A stretch of DNA of 30,661 nt from JBAYZQ01 sp041672385 (GTDB taxonomy: Bacteria; Spirochaetota; Spirochaetia; Sphaerochaetales; Sphaerochaetaceae). The stretch is taken from positions 1 to 30,661 of the forward strand of contig JBAYZQ010000009.1 in NCBI GenBank assembly GCA_041672385.1, written 5' to 3'. A program made the position numbers and the translations under genes. Below are positions 1-8,601 of the stretch, piece after piece. The notes beneath the pieces are model-generated. The model saw nothing but the letters and a program-made list of their open reading frames with translations. It did no database searches and had not been told where the DNA came from. How positions within the stretch are numbered: position 1 is the first letter of the stretch; every line of letters begins with the position of its first letter.

Positions 1-2276
1 TTCATTATATCTACTAGTTGTTTAACAATCGAAAGACCTAAGCCACTTCCTTGTAAACTTTCATTGCTTCTTTTTTCCTGAGCAAAAGGAAGAAATAGTT
101 TTGATAAAAATGCCTTTTTTATACCAATACCATCATCTTTCACAGTAATTATAAATTTTAATTTTCCATTTTCTATTCCATTATTCGCTAAATTAAGAAA
201 AATATGGCCTTCTTTAGGTGTAAATTTAATTGCATTATTTAGTAAATTCATAAGAATTTGATTAACTCTTAGTTCATCGATACAAACATACTCACAAGGA
301 AGTTTTTGAAAGTTTTCCTTAAAATAAAGTCCTTTGTTTTCAGAAGTAATTTTTATAATGTTAACTAATTTCTGACAGGACACCCTTAAATTTACTGATG
401 TAGGATTAAGCTCTATTCTTCCATTTTCAATTTGTCTCAAGTCCAAGATGTCATTGATTAACATAAGTAAATAGCTTCCGCTATTTTTTATTTCCTGAAG
501 ATAATATCTAACACTTGCACGATCATCTAAATTTGAAAGTACTAATTCTGTAAGACCTATAACGCCATTTAAAGGGGTTCTCATATCATGACTCATTCGA
601 GCAAGAAACTCTGATTTTGCTTTTGTGGCTTCATTTGATTTTTGGAGGGCCATCTCAAGAATTTTATTTTTTTCAACCTCATTGCTGTATAGTTTCTGTT
701 GTTCTTCGTTAATATCTTTAAAAGTTATAATAAGTCTAATAATTTTTTTATCTGAATTGCAGTTTGGATAGAAAGCTAAATTTGTCCATCTATAGATTCC
801 TTGATTAAATCTTAGCCTCACTTTACAAGAACAAAAAGATTTTTCAGAAATAAAGTAATCAAACATAGTTTTAAATTCTTTAAAATCTCTTTCCTCGATA
901 TAAGATCGGTAATTTTCAATCTCCAACAAACTTTTTTTCTTAACTTTTTCAACTAGATTATAATTTCTTAAGGAATCACTAGAGTAGCATTTATTCAACT
1001 CAAAGTCATAATCAACAATTGATATTCCAGCACTTTCTACTATAATTCTGTAACGTTCTTGCTCTTTTTCTAACTGTTTACTTCTTTCATATTCCTCGGT
1101 AAGATCTGCAACACTCTCAATAAAACATGGCCTTCCAAGCCAATCCGATTTTCTAACACTAAATTGTAAAGTTTTTCCATCTTTAGGTATAATTGTGATT
1201 TTGTTTTTTACATTATTTAAATTTTGATTAACTCTGCATTTTTCACATTTAGAATTACGATTAAAAAAGACTTTATAACAAGTTTTTCCCATATAATCTT
1301 TATCTTTGGCATCTTTTAATGCTAGTTCATTTGCATAATAAATTTCAAAAGTCTCACTATCAAGAACAAAGACCTTCTCATTTGACAAGCTAACTCTATT
1401 TTTTCTTGCTTCATAACGACTTGTCATATCAGTAGAAACCATGTAAAACTCTGGAAAATTTTGGCTATAACCAATAAATTTAATTACTAAACTAACCCAA
1501 ATATAATTTCCATTTTTATGCTTTAATCTAAAAATACTAGAAGAGAAATTTTCAGTTGTGGTTAACTCTTTAATAAACTGAAAAAACTTCTTTCTTTCCT
1601 TCTGGTTTATTAAACTTTCAATTCCATTTAACTCAATAAGATTTTGATATTCTTTTTCTTCATATCCTAGTAAAAGAGGAACTCTTTTTGTAAAATATGA
1701 ACATTTTAAGTGTTCTCCTGTAAAAATAAATCTTGTTATCCCACAAGGAATTGTATTTACCAAAGCTTCTAAGCTACTACTCAACTCAAACAATTCATGA
1801 TTTTTATTCATTGACTCAGAATACATTGAAACAAATTGACTCAACATTCTTACTGCTGCTTCAACTGTCGCTCTATCTTTATTTTTTATTTTTCTTGAAG
1901 CTTGAATTAATTCTTGAGGGTCTAATCCAAGTTCAATTGCTAAATTCTTTACTTTTTCTTCATCAATAGAAGAAAAACAAATTTGTCCACATTTTACAAA
2001 ACCTACAAATTCATTTTGAATGATAATATCAGAACTAGCATCAATAAGTCCTGCATGACAGGTATATATTCCCTTATGTCTGAGATCACAATTAATACAT
2101 CTTTTATTGCCTTCTGTAGTTGAACGAATCAATTTACAAAAATCAGTAAACTCAATAGGAGGTGTAAGATAATTTCCTTCTTTATCAACGGCAAGTGAGG
2201 CTAATCCAGAAAATTGTGAAAAATCTTGAAGAATTTGAATCAACTTTTCTTTGTCTAAATACTTAATTTTTGACAC
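1..2276 (-). CDS. PocR/PAS-domain sensor histidine kinase, 3' end missing
   Basis: Reading the minus strand from a GTG at 2276 gives 758 codons running off the left edge. The GTG follows AAGGTGGGGG at good spacing. Residues ~5-130 form a PocR-type ligand-sensing domain, with Cys47, Cys60, Cys63, Cys73 and the string YTCHAGLIDA. Next come about three PAS domains (~160-290, ~300-410, ~420-540); the middle one carries a CEKC motif. A HisKA phosphoacceptor box, SHDMRTPLNG (~560), and a HATPase_c domain follow (NLLNNAIKFTP ~680, DDGIGI ~715, GSGLGLSIV ~745). There is no obvious membrane segment, so it is probably a cytoplasmic sensor. PocR domains are known to bind small metabolites such as short diols, but this ligand is unknown. 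The truncated end could carry receiver or Hpt domains. The family is certain; the signal is not. Confidence 0.9.
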   Translation of the reverse strand, partial: MSKIKYLDKEKLIQILQDFSQFSGLASLAVDKEGNYLTPPIEFTDFCKLIRSTTEGNKRCINCDLRHKGIYTCHAGLIDASSDIIIQNEFVGFVKCGQICFSSIDEEKVKNLAIELGLDPQELIQASRKIKNKDRATVEAAVRMLSQFVSMYSESMNKNHELFELSSSLEALVNTIPCGITRFIFTGEHLKCSYFTKRVPLLLGYEEKEYQNLIELNGIESLINQKERKKFFQFIKELTTTENFSSSIFRLKHKNGNYIWVSLVIKFIGYSQNFPEFYMVSTDMTSRYEARKNRVSLSNEKVFVLDSETFEIYYANELALKDAKDKDYMGKTCYKVFFNRNSKCEKCRVNQNLNNVKNKITIIPKDGKTLQFSVRKSDWLGRPCFIESVADLTEEYERSKQLEKEQERYRIIVESAGISIVDYDFELNKCYSSDSLRNYNLVEKVKKKSLLEIENYRSYIEERDFKEFKTMFDYFISEKSFCSCKVRLRFNQGIYRWTNLAFYPNCNSDKKIIRLIITFKDINEEQQKLYSNEVEKNKILEMALQKSNEATKAKSEFLARMSHDMRTPLNGVIGLTELVLSNLDDRASVRYYLQEIKNSGSYLLMLINDILDLRQIENGRIELNPTSVNLRVSCQKLVNIIKITSENKGLYFKENFQKLPCEYVCIDELRVNQILMNLLNNAIKFTPKEGHIFLNLANNGIENGKLKFIITVKDDGIGIKKAFLSKLFLPFAQEKRSNESLQGSGLGLSIVKQLVDIM

Positions 2277-2309
2277 AAATACCCCCACCTTTTCCCATGA
2301 CCTTATCTA

Positions 2310-2338
2310 AATATACTTTATTATTCCAGCCTTAACAA
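2310..2338 (-). promoter_or_regulatory. Predicted promoter of the histidine kinase gene
   Basis: On the minus strand, TTGTTA (2338-2333), a 17-base spacer and TATATT (2315-2310) lie about 34 bases before the GTG start. The match is 4/6 at -35 and 5/6 at -10. The predicted transcript has a leader that includes the strong ribosome binding site. Confidence 0.4.
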
Positions 2339-2392
2339 GTAATATCTATTTCACAAACAATCCTTATATAATTAAATAAATAAATGTAAGAA

Positions 2393-2422
2393 TTGTAGAA
2401 ATTTAAATTTATTTTATATATT
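2393..2422 (+). promoter_or_regulatory. Predicted promoter of the MATE transporter gene
   Basis: TTGTAG (2393-2398), 18 bases, then TATATT (2417-2422). The -10 box ends 13 bases before the ATG, so the untranslated leader would be only about 6-7 bases long. No Shine-Dalgarno sequence precedes this start. The surroundings are very AT-rich, so chance matches are possible. Confidence 0.35.
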
Positions 2423-2435
2423 ATCAATTTTGTAA

Positions 2436-3794
2436 ATGGAAGAAGATAGAAAAATATATTATAAAAGACTTAAAGAAATTGCTTTGCCAATTTCAATGCA
2501 AAATTTATTGGCAAGTTCTTTATCTTTTGTAGATACCCTTATGATTGGACAATTAGGTGTAACTCAAATTGCCGGAGTAGGGCTGGGTAATCAAATTTAT
2601 TTTCTAATAAGTCTTCTTTTTTTTGGAATTTCTTCTGGGTCTGCCATTTTTATAAGTCAATATTGGGGTGCTGAAAACAAAGATGGAATACAAAAGGCCC
2701 TTGGAATTAGTCTTTTAGTTAGTTTAATTGCAAGTTCAGTTTTTGCAATTTTGTCTATCTTTACCCCTAGATTCCTTATTGGTTTGTTTACAGATAATTT
2801 ACCAGTAATTAAAATTGGATCTGACTACCTAAGAATTGTTGGAATTAGCTACATTTTTTCTGCTGTATCATTTATTACATCAACTACAATGAGATCAACT
2901 GGGAATACTAAAACACCTTTGTATATTTCTTTAATTTCTCTTTCTTTTAATGCTGTTTTCAACTACTTGCTTATTTTTGGTATATGGATTTTCCCAAAAT
3001 GGGGGGTAGCCGGTGCTGCACTATCAACCTCGGTAGCTCGATTATTGGAAATGCTTCTTTTATTAATTAGTGCCCATAGAAAAAATAGTCCGGCTAAGAT
3101 AGTTTTTAAAAAAGCGGTCTTAGGATTAAAAAAAGATTTTAGAAAAGTTTTTTTCAAGACAAGTCTTCCAGTAATTTTAAATGAATGTTTTTGGTCCTTA
3201 GGAATGACTGTTTATAAAGTAGTTTATGCCCATATGGGAATAGATGTATTAGCTTCAATAAATATAAGTGAGTCAATTCAAAATCTATTTTTTGTTTTTT
3301 TAATGAGTATTGGAAATGCTGTAGCAATAATCATAGGAATTACTATCGGAAAGAAAAAATATCAACAAGCCCAAACTTATGCTATTTGGAGCCTTCAAAC
3401 AGCAATCATAGCTGGTATAATTTTTGGAGGATTAATGGCTCTTTTCAGTCCAATTTTTCCTAGAATTTTCAATGTTCCTGAAAATATAAACAAAATGACA
3501 ACACTTTCTTTACTTTTTGTTTCTCTTCTAACTCCTCTTAAATCCGCTAATATGACAATCATTGTTGGAATTTTACGAAGTGGCGGGGATACAAAATTTT
3601 CGCTTTTTACTGAAATGTCCGGTGTATGGCTTGTAGGGGTTCCTATTGCTTTTATTGCTGGAATTATTTTACAACTTCCAATATATTATGTTTTACTTTT
3701 AACTGGATTTGAAGAATTATTTAAATTTTTGGTTGGAATCCCTAGAATTCTAAAACAAAAATGGATGAATGATCTTACTGAAATTCAAGTCTAG
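2436..3794 (+). CDS. MATE family multidrug/metabolite efflux transporter
   Basis: The 452-residue protein has the usual MATE length and about 12 hydrophobic segments. It opens with the family-typical ALPISMQNLLASSLSFVDTL and continues MIGQLG; a second-half repeat begins near residue 240 (TSLPVILNECFWSLGMTVYK). MATE proteins export cationic drugs or metabolites across the inner membrane using Na+ or H+ gradients; the substrate cannot be read from the sequence. No ribosome binding site precedes the ATG, but the N-terminus matches the family start, so the start is credible. A separate promoter appears to lie between it and nagA, so the two genes may not be obligatorily co-transcribed. Confidence 0.92.
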   Translation: MEEDRKIYYKRLKEIALPISMQNLLASSLSFVDTLMIGQLGVTQIAGVGLGNQIYFLISLLFFGISSGSAIFISQYWGAENKDGIQKALGISLLVSLIASSVFAILSIFTPRFLIGLFTDNLPVIKIGSDYLRIVGISYIFSAVSFITSTTMRSTGNTKTPLYISLISLSFNAVFNYLLIFGIWIFPKWGVAGAALSTSVARLLEMLLLLISAHRKNSPAKIVFKKAVLGLKKDFRKVFFKTSLPVILNECFWSLGMTVYKVVYAHMGIDVLASINISESIQNLFFVFLMSIGNAVAIIIGITIGKKKYQQAQTYAIWSLQTAIIAGIIFGGLMALFSPIFPRIFNVPENINKMTTLSLLFVSLLTPLKSANMTIIVGILRSGGDTKFSLFTEMSGVWLVGVPIAFIAGIILQLPIYYVLLLTGFEELFKFLVGIPRILKQKWMNDLTEIQV

Positions 3795-3801
3795 TTTATA
3801 C

Positions 3802-3830
3802 TTGATAATTATGAGAACGAAAGCTATTAT
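3802..3830 (+). promoter_or_regulatory. Predicted promoter of nagA giving a leaderless mRNA
   Basis: TTGATA (3802-3807, 5/6), exactly 17 bases, then TATTAT (3825-3830, 5/6). The -10 box ends six bases before the nagA ATG at 3837, so transcription should begin at or next to the start codon. There is no Shine-Dalgarno sequence. The same geometry occurs at dnaA and parA. Confidence 0.55.
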
Positions 3831-3836
3831 TAAGTT

Positions 3837-5018
3837 ATGAGTAAAAGAACAATTATTGTAAACGCAACAGTTATTACTGGTTATGCTAAAATTTTTGATT
3901 GTGGAATTTTTATCGATGAAGACGGCAAAATTGCCGATATCTTTAACATGAAACGTTTTAAAGAAAAGGAATTTCCTTCAGACACTGTATTATTAGATGC
4001 AAATGAGGCCTTTGTTTCTCCTGGTTTTATTGATACTCATACTCATGGTATAGGAGGCTTCGGAACAGAAGATGGAGACCCTAATTCAATATTACAAATG
4101 AGTTCAATTCTAGCTGATTTTGGAGTTACGGCCTTCTTACCAACTGTTTACACTGAAACTCTTGATAAAATGATAAAATCTACAAAGGCAATAGTCTCGG
4201 CAATGGGAAAAGAAAAGGGTGCTAAAATTTTGGGGGTCAATTTAGAAGGACCTTTCATAAGTCCAAAACGTATTGGAGCTCAAAGTGCTGAGGGAGTTCA
4301 AGAAGTTAATTTTGATACATATTATAAGTTGCTAAAGGCCGGTCAAGATAAAATTGTCTGTATGACAGTGGCTCCTGAATTAAAGAGAATGAGAGAACTA
4401 GCTCTTGAAGCCAGAAAAGATGGAATTGTTTTATTAGCAGGACATACAAATGCAACATATGAAAACATAATGGAAGGAATGCAATGTGGAATACTTCATA
4501 CCACTCACTTCTTCAATGCAATGAGCCGACTTCATCACAGAAACCCTAATGCTGTTGGAGCAATTTTGATTCAACCTGATATGAATTGTGAAATAATTGC
4601 AGATGGCGTCCATGTTCATCCTGAAATAATAAAATTATTACTTCGGGAAAAACCAACAAGTAATATTGTAATGATAACTGACAGCTTAAAACCAACAAAA
4701 CAAGAATCTGGGAAGCTTCTTGCAAATGGAGTTGAAGCTGTTCTATCAAAAGAAGGAGCTTTTGTAAGCAAAAAAGATCCTTCTCTCTTTTTAGGCTCAT
4801 CTTTAGTACTCATTGATGCTATAAAAAACATGGTATCTTGGGGTGTTCCTATCGAGAATGCCATTCAAATGGTTAGTACAAATCCCTCTAGAATTTATAA
4901 TTTTAATAAAATTGGAACTCTTGTACCTGGATATTTTGCCGACATTACAATTTTTGATAAAAGTTTCCATATCAAAGGAGTTTTCATAAATGGAAATCTC
5001 ATCCGAAATAATTTTTAG
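3837..5018 (+). CDS. nagA: N-acetylglucosamine-6-phosphate deacetylase
   Basis: The 393-residue amidohydrolase converts GlcNAc-6-phosphate to glucosamine-6-phosphate and acetate in the cytoplasm, feeding amino-sugar catabolism or cell-wall recycling. Visible motifs in order are the metal-binding HTHG (68-71), NLEGPFISP (135-143), AGHTNA with His203, TTHFFNAM with His224, IADGVHV (~254-260) and catalytic Asp282 in MITDSLKPT. The C-terminus has the usual amidohydrolase ending, VPGYFADITIFD. Length is normal for the family. No nagB or GlcNAc transporter lies beside it; the pepD-like gene starts 14 bases downstream and is probably co-transcribed. The start lacks a ribosome binding site but sits six bases after a good -10 box. 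Confidence 0.95.
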   Translation: MSKRTIIVNATVITGYAKIFDCGIFIDEDGKIADIFNMKRFKEKEFPSDTVLLDANEAFVSPGFIDTHTHGIGGFGTEDGDPNSILQMSSILADFGVTAFLPTVYTETLDKMIKSTKAIVSAMGKEKGAKILGVNLEGPFISPKRIGAQSAEGVQEVNFDTYYKLLKAGQDKIVCMTVAPELKRMRELALEARKDGIVLLAGHTNATYENIMEGMQCGILHTTHFFNAMSRLHHRNPNAVGAILIQPDMNCEIIADGVHVHPEIIKLLLREKPTSNIVMITDSLKPTKQESGKLLANGVEAVLSKEGAFVSKKDPSLFLGSSLVLIDAIKNMVSWGVPIENAIQMVSTNPSRIYNFNKIGTLVPGYFADITIFDKSFHIKGVFINGNLIRNNF

Positions 5019-5032
5019 TAAAAGGAAAAAAA

Positions 5033-6454
5033 ATGAAAGTATTTGAAAATTTTAAAGCTATTTCAGCTATTCCAAGAGAATCTGGAAATGAAGAAGGTAT
5101 CAGAAAATTTCTGGTAAAATGGGCGAAAGAAAACAATTTTAAATATGCTGTTGATAAAATAGGGAATGTAATTGTTTATTGTGAAGCCACAGAAGGCTAT
5201 GAAAAGGTTGCACCTTTAGCTCTTCAAGGTCATATGGATATGGTTTGCGTAAAAACTTTAGATAGTAAACATGATTTTACAAAAGATGGTATTGACGTCT
5301 ACGAAGATGGTGATTTTTTAAGAGCAAGAGATACAAGTCTTGGTGGAGATAATGGAATTGCTGTTGCAATGGTTATGGATGTTTTTACAGATAAAAATTC
5401 TAAACATGGCCCACTTGAGGCAATTTTTACCGTTTCTGAAGAAACAGGACTTACTGGAGCCTTTAATCTTGATGAAACCCTAATTAAATCAAGAAAATTG
5501 ATTAACTTAGACAGTGAAGATGAGGGAATAATCTACATCGGTTGTGCGGGTGGAAGTGATGTAACTGCAAAACTTAAAATAACAGAAGTCCCTCTTCCTA
5601 GCGAGTTTGAAACTATAAGTCTTGAGGTTAAAAACCTAAAAGGTGGACATAGTGGTGGAGAAATTCACCTTCAAAGAGCAAATGCAATAAAATTGCTTGC
5701 AAGAATACTCCATCAGATTGCAAAAACTGTCCCAGTAATGCTATCAGACTTTAAAGGTGGAACAAAACATAACGTAATCCCTTTCCAAGCAAAAACTGTC
5801 TTTTCCTTTAATAAGAAATATCAAAGCAAAGTATTTGATATGATTGAAAGTATGGAAAATAAAATTAAGAATGAATATAAAGCTCAAGATCCTGACATTA
5901 CTTTTGTTAAGAAAAACATTGAAGTAAAAAAAGCAGTTGATGAAAAAGTTAGTAAGGCTTTTATAAATTCTCTATTTTTAACTCCACATGGAGTGCAGGC
6001 TATGAGCTTTGCAATTAAAGGTATTGTGGAAACCTCGGCAAACCTTGCTATTGTTAAATTTGAAAACGAAAACTTTATTGTTAGCACTAGTCAAAGATCA
6101 AGTGTTGAATCTTCAAGAGATAACATTTCAGAAGTTGTTGCTCAGGCTTTAGCTACGAGTGGAGCAAAAGTTGAAATCGGAAATGGATATCCATCATGGA
6201 CCCCAAATCCAAAATCAGAACTTGCCGCTTTCTGTAGTAAAGCCTATAAAGAACTTACTGGAAAGAAAGCCGAAGTTACAGCTATTCATGCAGGATTAGA
6301 ATGTGGAATAATAAACAGCAAAATTGAAGGTATGGATTCAGTTTCAATTGGTCCTGATATTTGGGATGTACACTCAACTAGTGAGCATCTTTCAATCAGC
6401 AGTACTTTAAATGTTCTTGCTTTCTTAAAACATCTTCTTGAAATAATTAAATAA
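5033..6454 (+). CDS. pepD: Aminoacyl-histidine (Xaa-His) dipeptidase, PepD type, M20 family
   Basis: The 473-residue cytosolic zinc peptidase should cleave dipeptides such as beta-Ala-His and other Xaa-His substrates. Ligands and motifs in order: QGHMDMV (His67, Asp69), SLGGDNGIA (bridging Asp106), SEETGLTGA (catalytic Glu136/137), INLDSEDEG (Asp160), the lid-domain GGHSGGE, and near the C-terminus IHAGLECGII and DVHSTSEHLSI carrying the last His ligand. Length and motif order match PepD rather than the shorter PepT/ArgE branches. AAAGGA precedes the ATG at normal spacing. It is the last gene before the bidirectional terminator at 6471. Pairing with nagA suggests salvage of peptides and amino sugars, but that is inference. 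Confidence 0.9.
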   Translation: MKVFENFKAISAIPRESGNEEGIRKFLVKWAKENNFKYAVDKIGNVIVYCEATEGYEKVAPLALQGHMDMVCVKTLDSKHDFTKDGIDVYEDGDFLRARDTSLGGDNGIAVAMVMDVFTDKNSKHGPLEAIFTVSEETGLTGAFNLDETLIKSRKLINLDSEDEGIIYIGCAGGSDVTAKLKITEVPLPSEFETISLEVKNLKGGHSGGEIHLQRANAIKLLARILHQIAKTVPVMLSDFKGGTKHNVIPFQAKTVFSFNKKYQSKVFDMIESMENKIKNEYKAQDPDITFVKKNIEVKKAVDEKVSKAFINSLFLTPHGVQAMSFAIKGIVETSANLAIVKFENENFIVSTSQRSSVESSRDNISEVVAQALATSGAKVEIGNGYPSWTPNPKSELAAFCSKAYKELTGKKAEVTAIHAGLECGIINSKIEGMDSVSIGPDIWDVHSTSEHLSISSTLNVLAFLKHLLEIIK

Positions 6455-6470
6455 AATTATTTGAAGCAAG

Positions 6471-6500
6471 AAAAGCCCAAGAAAAAAATCTTGGGCTTTT
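6471..6500. terminator. Bidirectional intrinsic terminator between pepD and the sugar operon
   Basis: A perfect 12-bp inverted repeat, AAAAGCCCAAGA (6471-6482) and TCTTGGGCTTTT (6489-6500), has a six-base loop. It has T-rich tails on both strands and lies between two convergent genes, so it should stop transcription from both sides. Confidence 0.9.
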
Positions 6501-6519
6501 TCTTTATAAATCTATTTAT

Positions 6520-7509
6520 TTAATCTGTCTTCAAAGAAGAATCAAAAGCAACTTCTGATTTACTAAAGTTTATTTTCCTAGTATATTCTAGACTTTCTTT
6601 TGCCCCCAATTCCCGAGTCATTCCACTATCTTCCCACTCAACGGATAAAGGTCCTTCATATCCAGTTTCATTAAGAACTCTTATAATACCATCAAAATCA
6701 ACATCGCCATGTCCTAAAGAAACAAAATTCCAAGCTCTCCTTGTATCTCCAAAATCTAAAAAGGATCCAAGAATTCCAGCTCTTCCATTTTTTAACATTT
6801 TTACATCTTTCATATGAACATGATAGATTCTTTTGGCAAAATCCCTTAAAAATCCAACTTCATCAACTCCCTGCCAAACCAAATGACTTGGATCAAAGTT
6901 AATGCCTAAGGTTTCTCTCCAATTGAACAAGTCAAGAAGTTTTTCTGTAGTATACCAATCAAAAGCTATTTCAGATGGATGAACCTCCAAAGCAAATTTA
7001 ATACCTTCTCTGTCAAATACATCAAATATTGGAGTCCATAAGTCATAAACTTTTTTATAACCTTCTTCAATCATCTTTTTTGAAGTTTGTGGATAGGAAT
7101 ACCATCGAGCCCAAATTGGAGAACCTGTAAACCCTGTTATTATTCTTACTCCAAATTTATGAGCAGCCACAGCTGTGTCTTTCATTTCTTGGATTCCCCA
7201 TTCTTGGATTTCTTTGGGTTTTCCAGCTAGTTCTTTTGGAGCAAAATTATCAAGTCTTTCGTCCCAAATATCACAAACACACTGTCCAGTCAAATGAGCT
7301 GAAATGGCCTGACAAGTCAAATTATATTTTTTCAATATTGAATGAACATAGGGAATATAAGATTCATCCTTCAATGCTTTTTGCACATCAAAATGTGCAT
7401 GGGTGGCAAGTTCTAATCCATCATATCCCATTTCTGAGGCTTTTTTACAAAGCTCTTCAAGACTCAAATCCCCAAATTGGCCCGACGCTAAAGTTACTAT
7501 TCTTTTCAA
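6520..7509 (-). CDS. Sugar phosphate isomerase/epimerase (AP endonuclease family 2 TIM barrel)
   Basis: The 329-residue protein has the xylose-isomerase-like TIM barrel seen in sugar and inositol-derivative isomerases. Likely metal ligands and catalytic positions are Glu175/His177 (ALEVHPSE), Asp206/His209 (NFDPSHLVWQG), His230/His232 (YHVHMKD) and Glu291 (LSVEWEDS). The start is TTG at 7509, two bases past the stop of the upstream dehydrogenase; the first beta-strand (RIVTLASGQFG) needs this early start, and AGAGG lies just upstream. It is the last gene of the ABC-sugar operon. With the dehydrogenase it probably interconverts an oxidised sugar or cyclitol intermediate. The substrate cannot be assigned. 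Confidence 0.85.
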   Translation of the reverse strand: MKRIVTLASGQFGDLSLEELCKKASEMGYDGLELATHAHFDVQKALKDESYIPYVHSILKKYNLTCQAISAHLTGQCVCDIWDERLDNFAPKELAGKPKEIQEWGIQEMKDTAVAAHKFGVRIITGFTGSPIWARWYSYPQTSKKMIEEGYKKVYDLWTPIFDVFDREGIKFALEVHPSEIAFDWYTTEKLLDLFNWRETLGINFDPSHLVWQGVDEVGFLRDFAKRIYHVHMKDVKMLKNGRAGILGSFLDFGDTRRAWNFVSLGHGDVDFDGIIRVLNETGYEGPLSVEWEDSGMTRELGAKESLEYTRKINFSKSEVAFDSSLKTD

Positions 7510-7511
7510 AA

Positions 7512-8591
7512 TTATTTTACCTCTACACTTTTCATTTGTTCTGCAGATTCATACAGAGCATCGATTATTTTCATTAATATATAAGCCTCACTAGGTGTAT
7601 TAAAAGGTTTTGCTTCTCCTTTTATACACTCAACAAAATTCATAGCAGAATCAAGACGGCCCATAGTTTCATCGGGAATGAACTTTACATTTCTATCAAC
7701 TTGTCTTCCATTTTCAACGGTGTATAATTCGGCTTTATCGTGTGACGTCTCATCAAGACCATCAACATCAAAAATCCTTTCAACTTTTCCACCAGCTTTT
7801 GTGCCTTGGAAAACAACGCTGACGGTTTCTCTCTGGTTCATTTCAGCCCAAGAGTTTCTAAGCATTAAACTTTGTCCAGTTTTAAAAACCAACATTGCGT
7901 GAAGAGAAGTTTCAACATCACAAACTCCATTTTTACTATCTTTTATATTCCATGGACCTTTGAAAGCTGGGTTTCCCATAAAAGTATCAAAAGTAACAGC
8001 ACTTACATATTTAGGTTCTGGATATCCCATAAAATGAAGGCCAAGATCCAACATATGAAGAAGATCAATTGTAGGTCCTCCTCCAGACATAGCCTTATTA
8101 GTAAACCATCCTCCGAAACCTGGTATTCCATTTCTTCTTATCCAACTTGCTTGAACGGTATTAATTTGACCAACCGCTCCAGTTTTGATGTAATCCATCA
8201 TGGCTAAAGATTCAGGACGCAAGCGATTGTTGAAATCAAATAATAACAGTTTCCCTTTTTCTTCGCTTTTCTCTTTCATTTGTTTCATCTCAGAAGCATT
8301 TAATGCTGGTGGTTTCTCACAAAAGACGCTAAGAGAATAATTCAAAGCTTCTAATACTTGACTAAAGTGAAATTTATTTGGAATTGCAACTGAAACCCCT
8401 TCAAGGTCTAAATTGGCATTTATTGCATCTTTAAGACTTGTAAAGCTATGGTCAATATGATTACTTTGAGCAAAGGTCTTTCCTGCTTCAGTATTAACAT
8501 CAATTATTGCAACAACATTTGCCCCAGCTTTTCTAAAACCTTGCAGATGATAAGTTGCCATTCCACCTGCTCCAATTATTGCTAAATTCAT
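7512..8591 (-). CDS. Gfo/Idh/MocA family NAD(P)-dependent oxidoreductase
   Basis: A 359-residue dehydrogenase. The N-terminal Rossmann domain starts at residue 1 with MNLAIIGAGGMATYHLQGF. The family EKP motif is at 92-94, and the substrate-site motif GGGPTIDLLHMLD is at 170-182 (Asp176, His179). Family members oxidise or reduce ring hydroxyls of sugars and cyclitols such as inositol, glucose and 3-keto sugars. I chose ATG 8591 because AGGAG precedes it and the Rossmann fold begins there; an in-frame extension to 8669 would overlap the permease gene and adds no domain. It lies 10 bases after the permease stop in the operon and probably acts on the imported compound. Confidence 0.9.
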   Translation of the reverse strand: MNLAIIGAGGMATYHLQGFRKAGANVVAIIDVNTEAGKTFAQSNHIDHSFTSLKDAINANLDLEGVSVAIPNKFHFSQVLEALNYSLSVFCEKPPALNASEMKQMKEKSEEKGKLLLFDFNNRLRPESLAMMDYIKTGAVGQINTVQASWIRRNGIPGFGGWFTNKAMSGGGPTIDLLHMLDLGLHFMGYPEPKYVSAVTFDTFMGNPAFKGPWNIKDSKNGVCDVETSLHAMLVFKTGQSLMLRNSWAEMNQRETVSVVFQGTKAGGKVERIFDVDGLDETSHDKAELYTVENGRQVDRNVKFIPDETMGRLDSAMNFVECIKGEAKPFNTPSEAYILMKIIDALYESAEQMKSVEVK

Positions 8592-8601
8592 TCTTTTTCT
8601 C

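Noticed and set aside
1733..1969. 78-residue plus-strand frame rich in Leu/Tyr
   Set aside because: It lies antisense inside the histidine kinase coding region, has no ribosome binding site, and its composition is that of a complementary strand.
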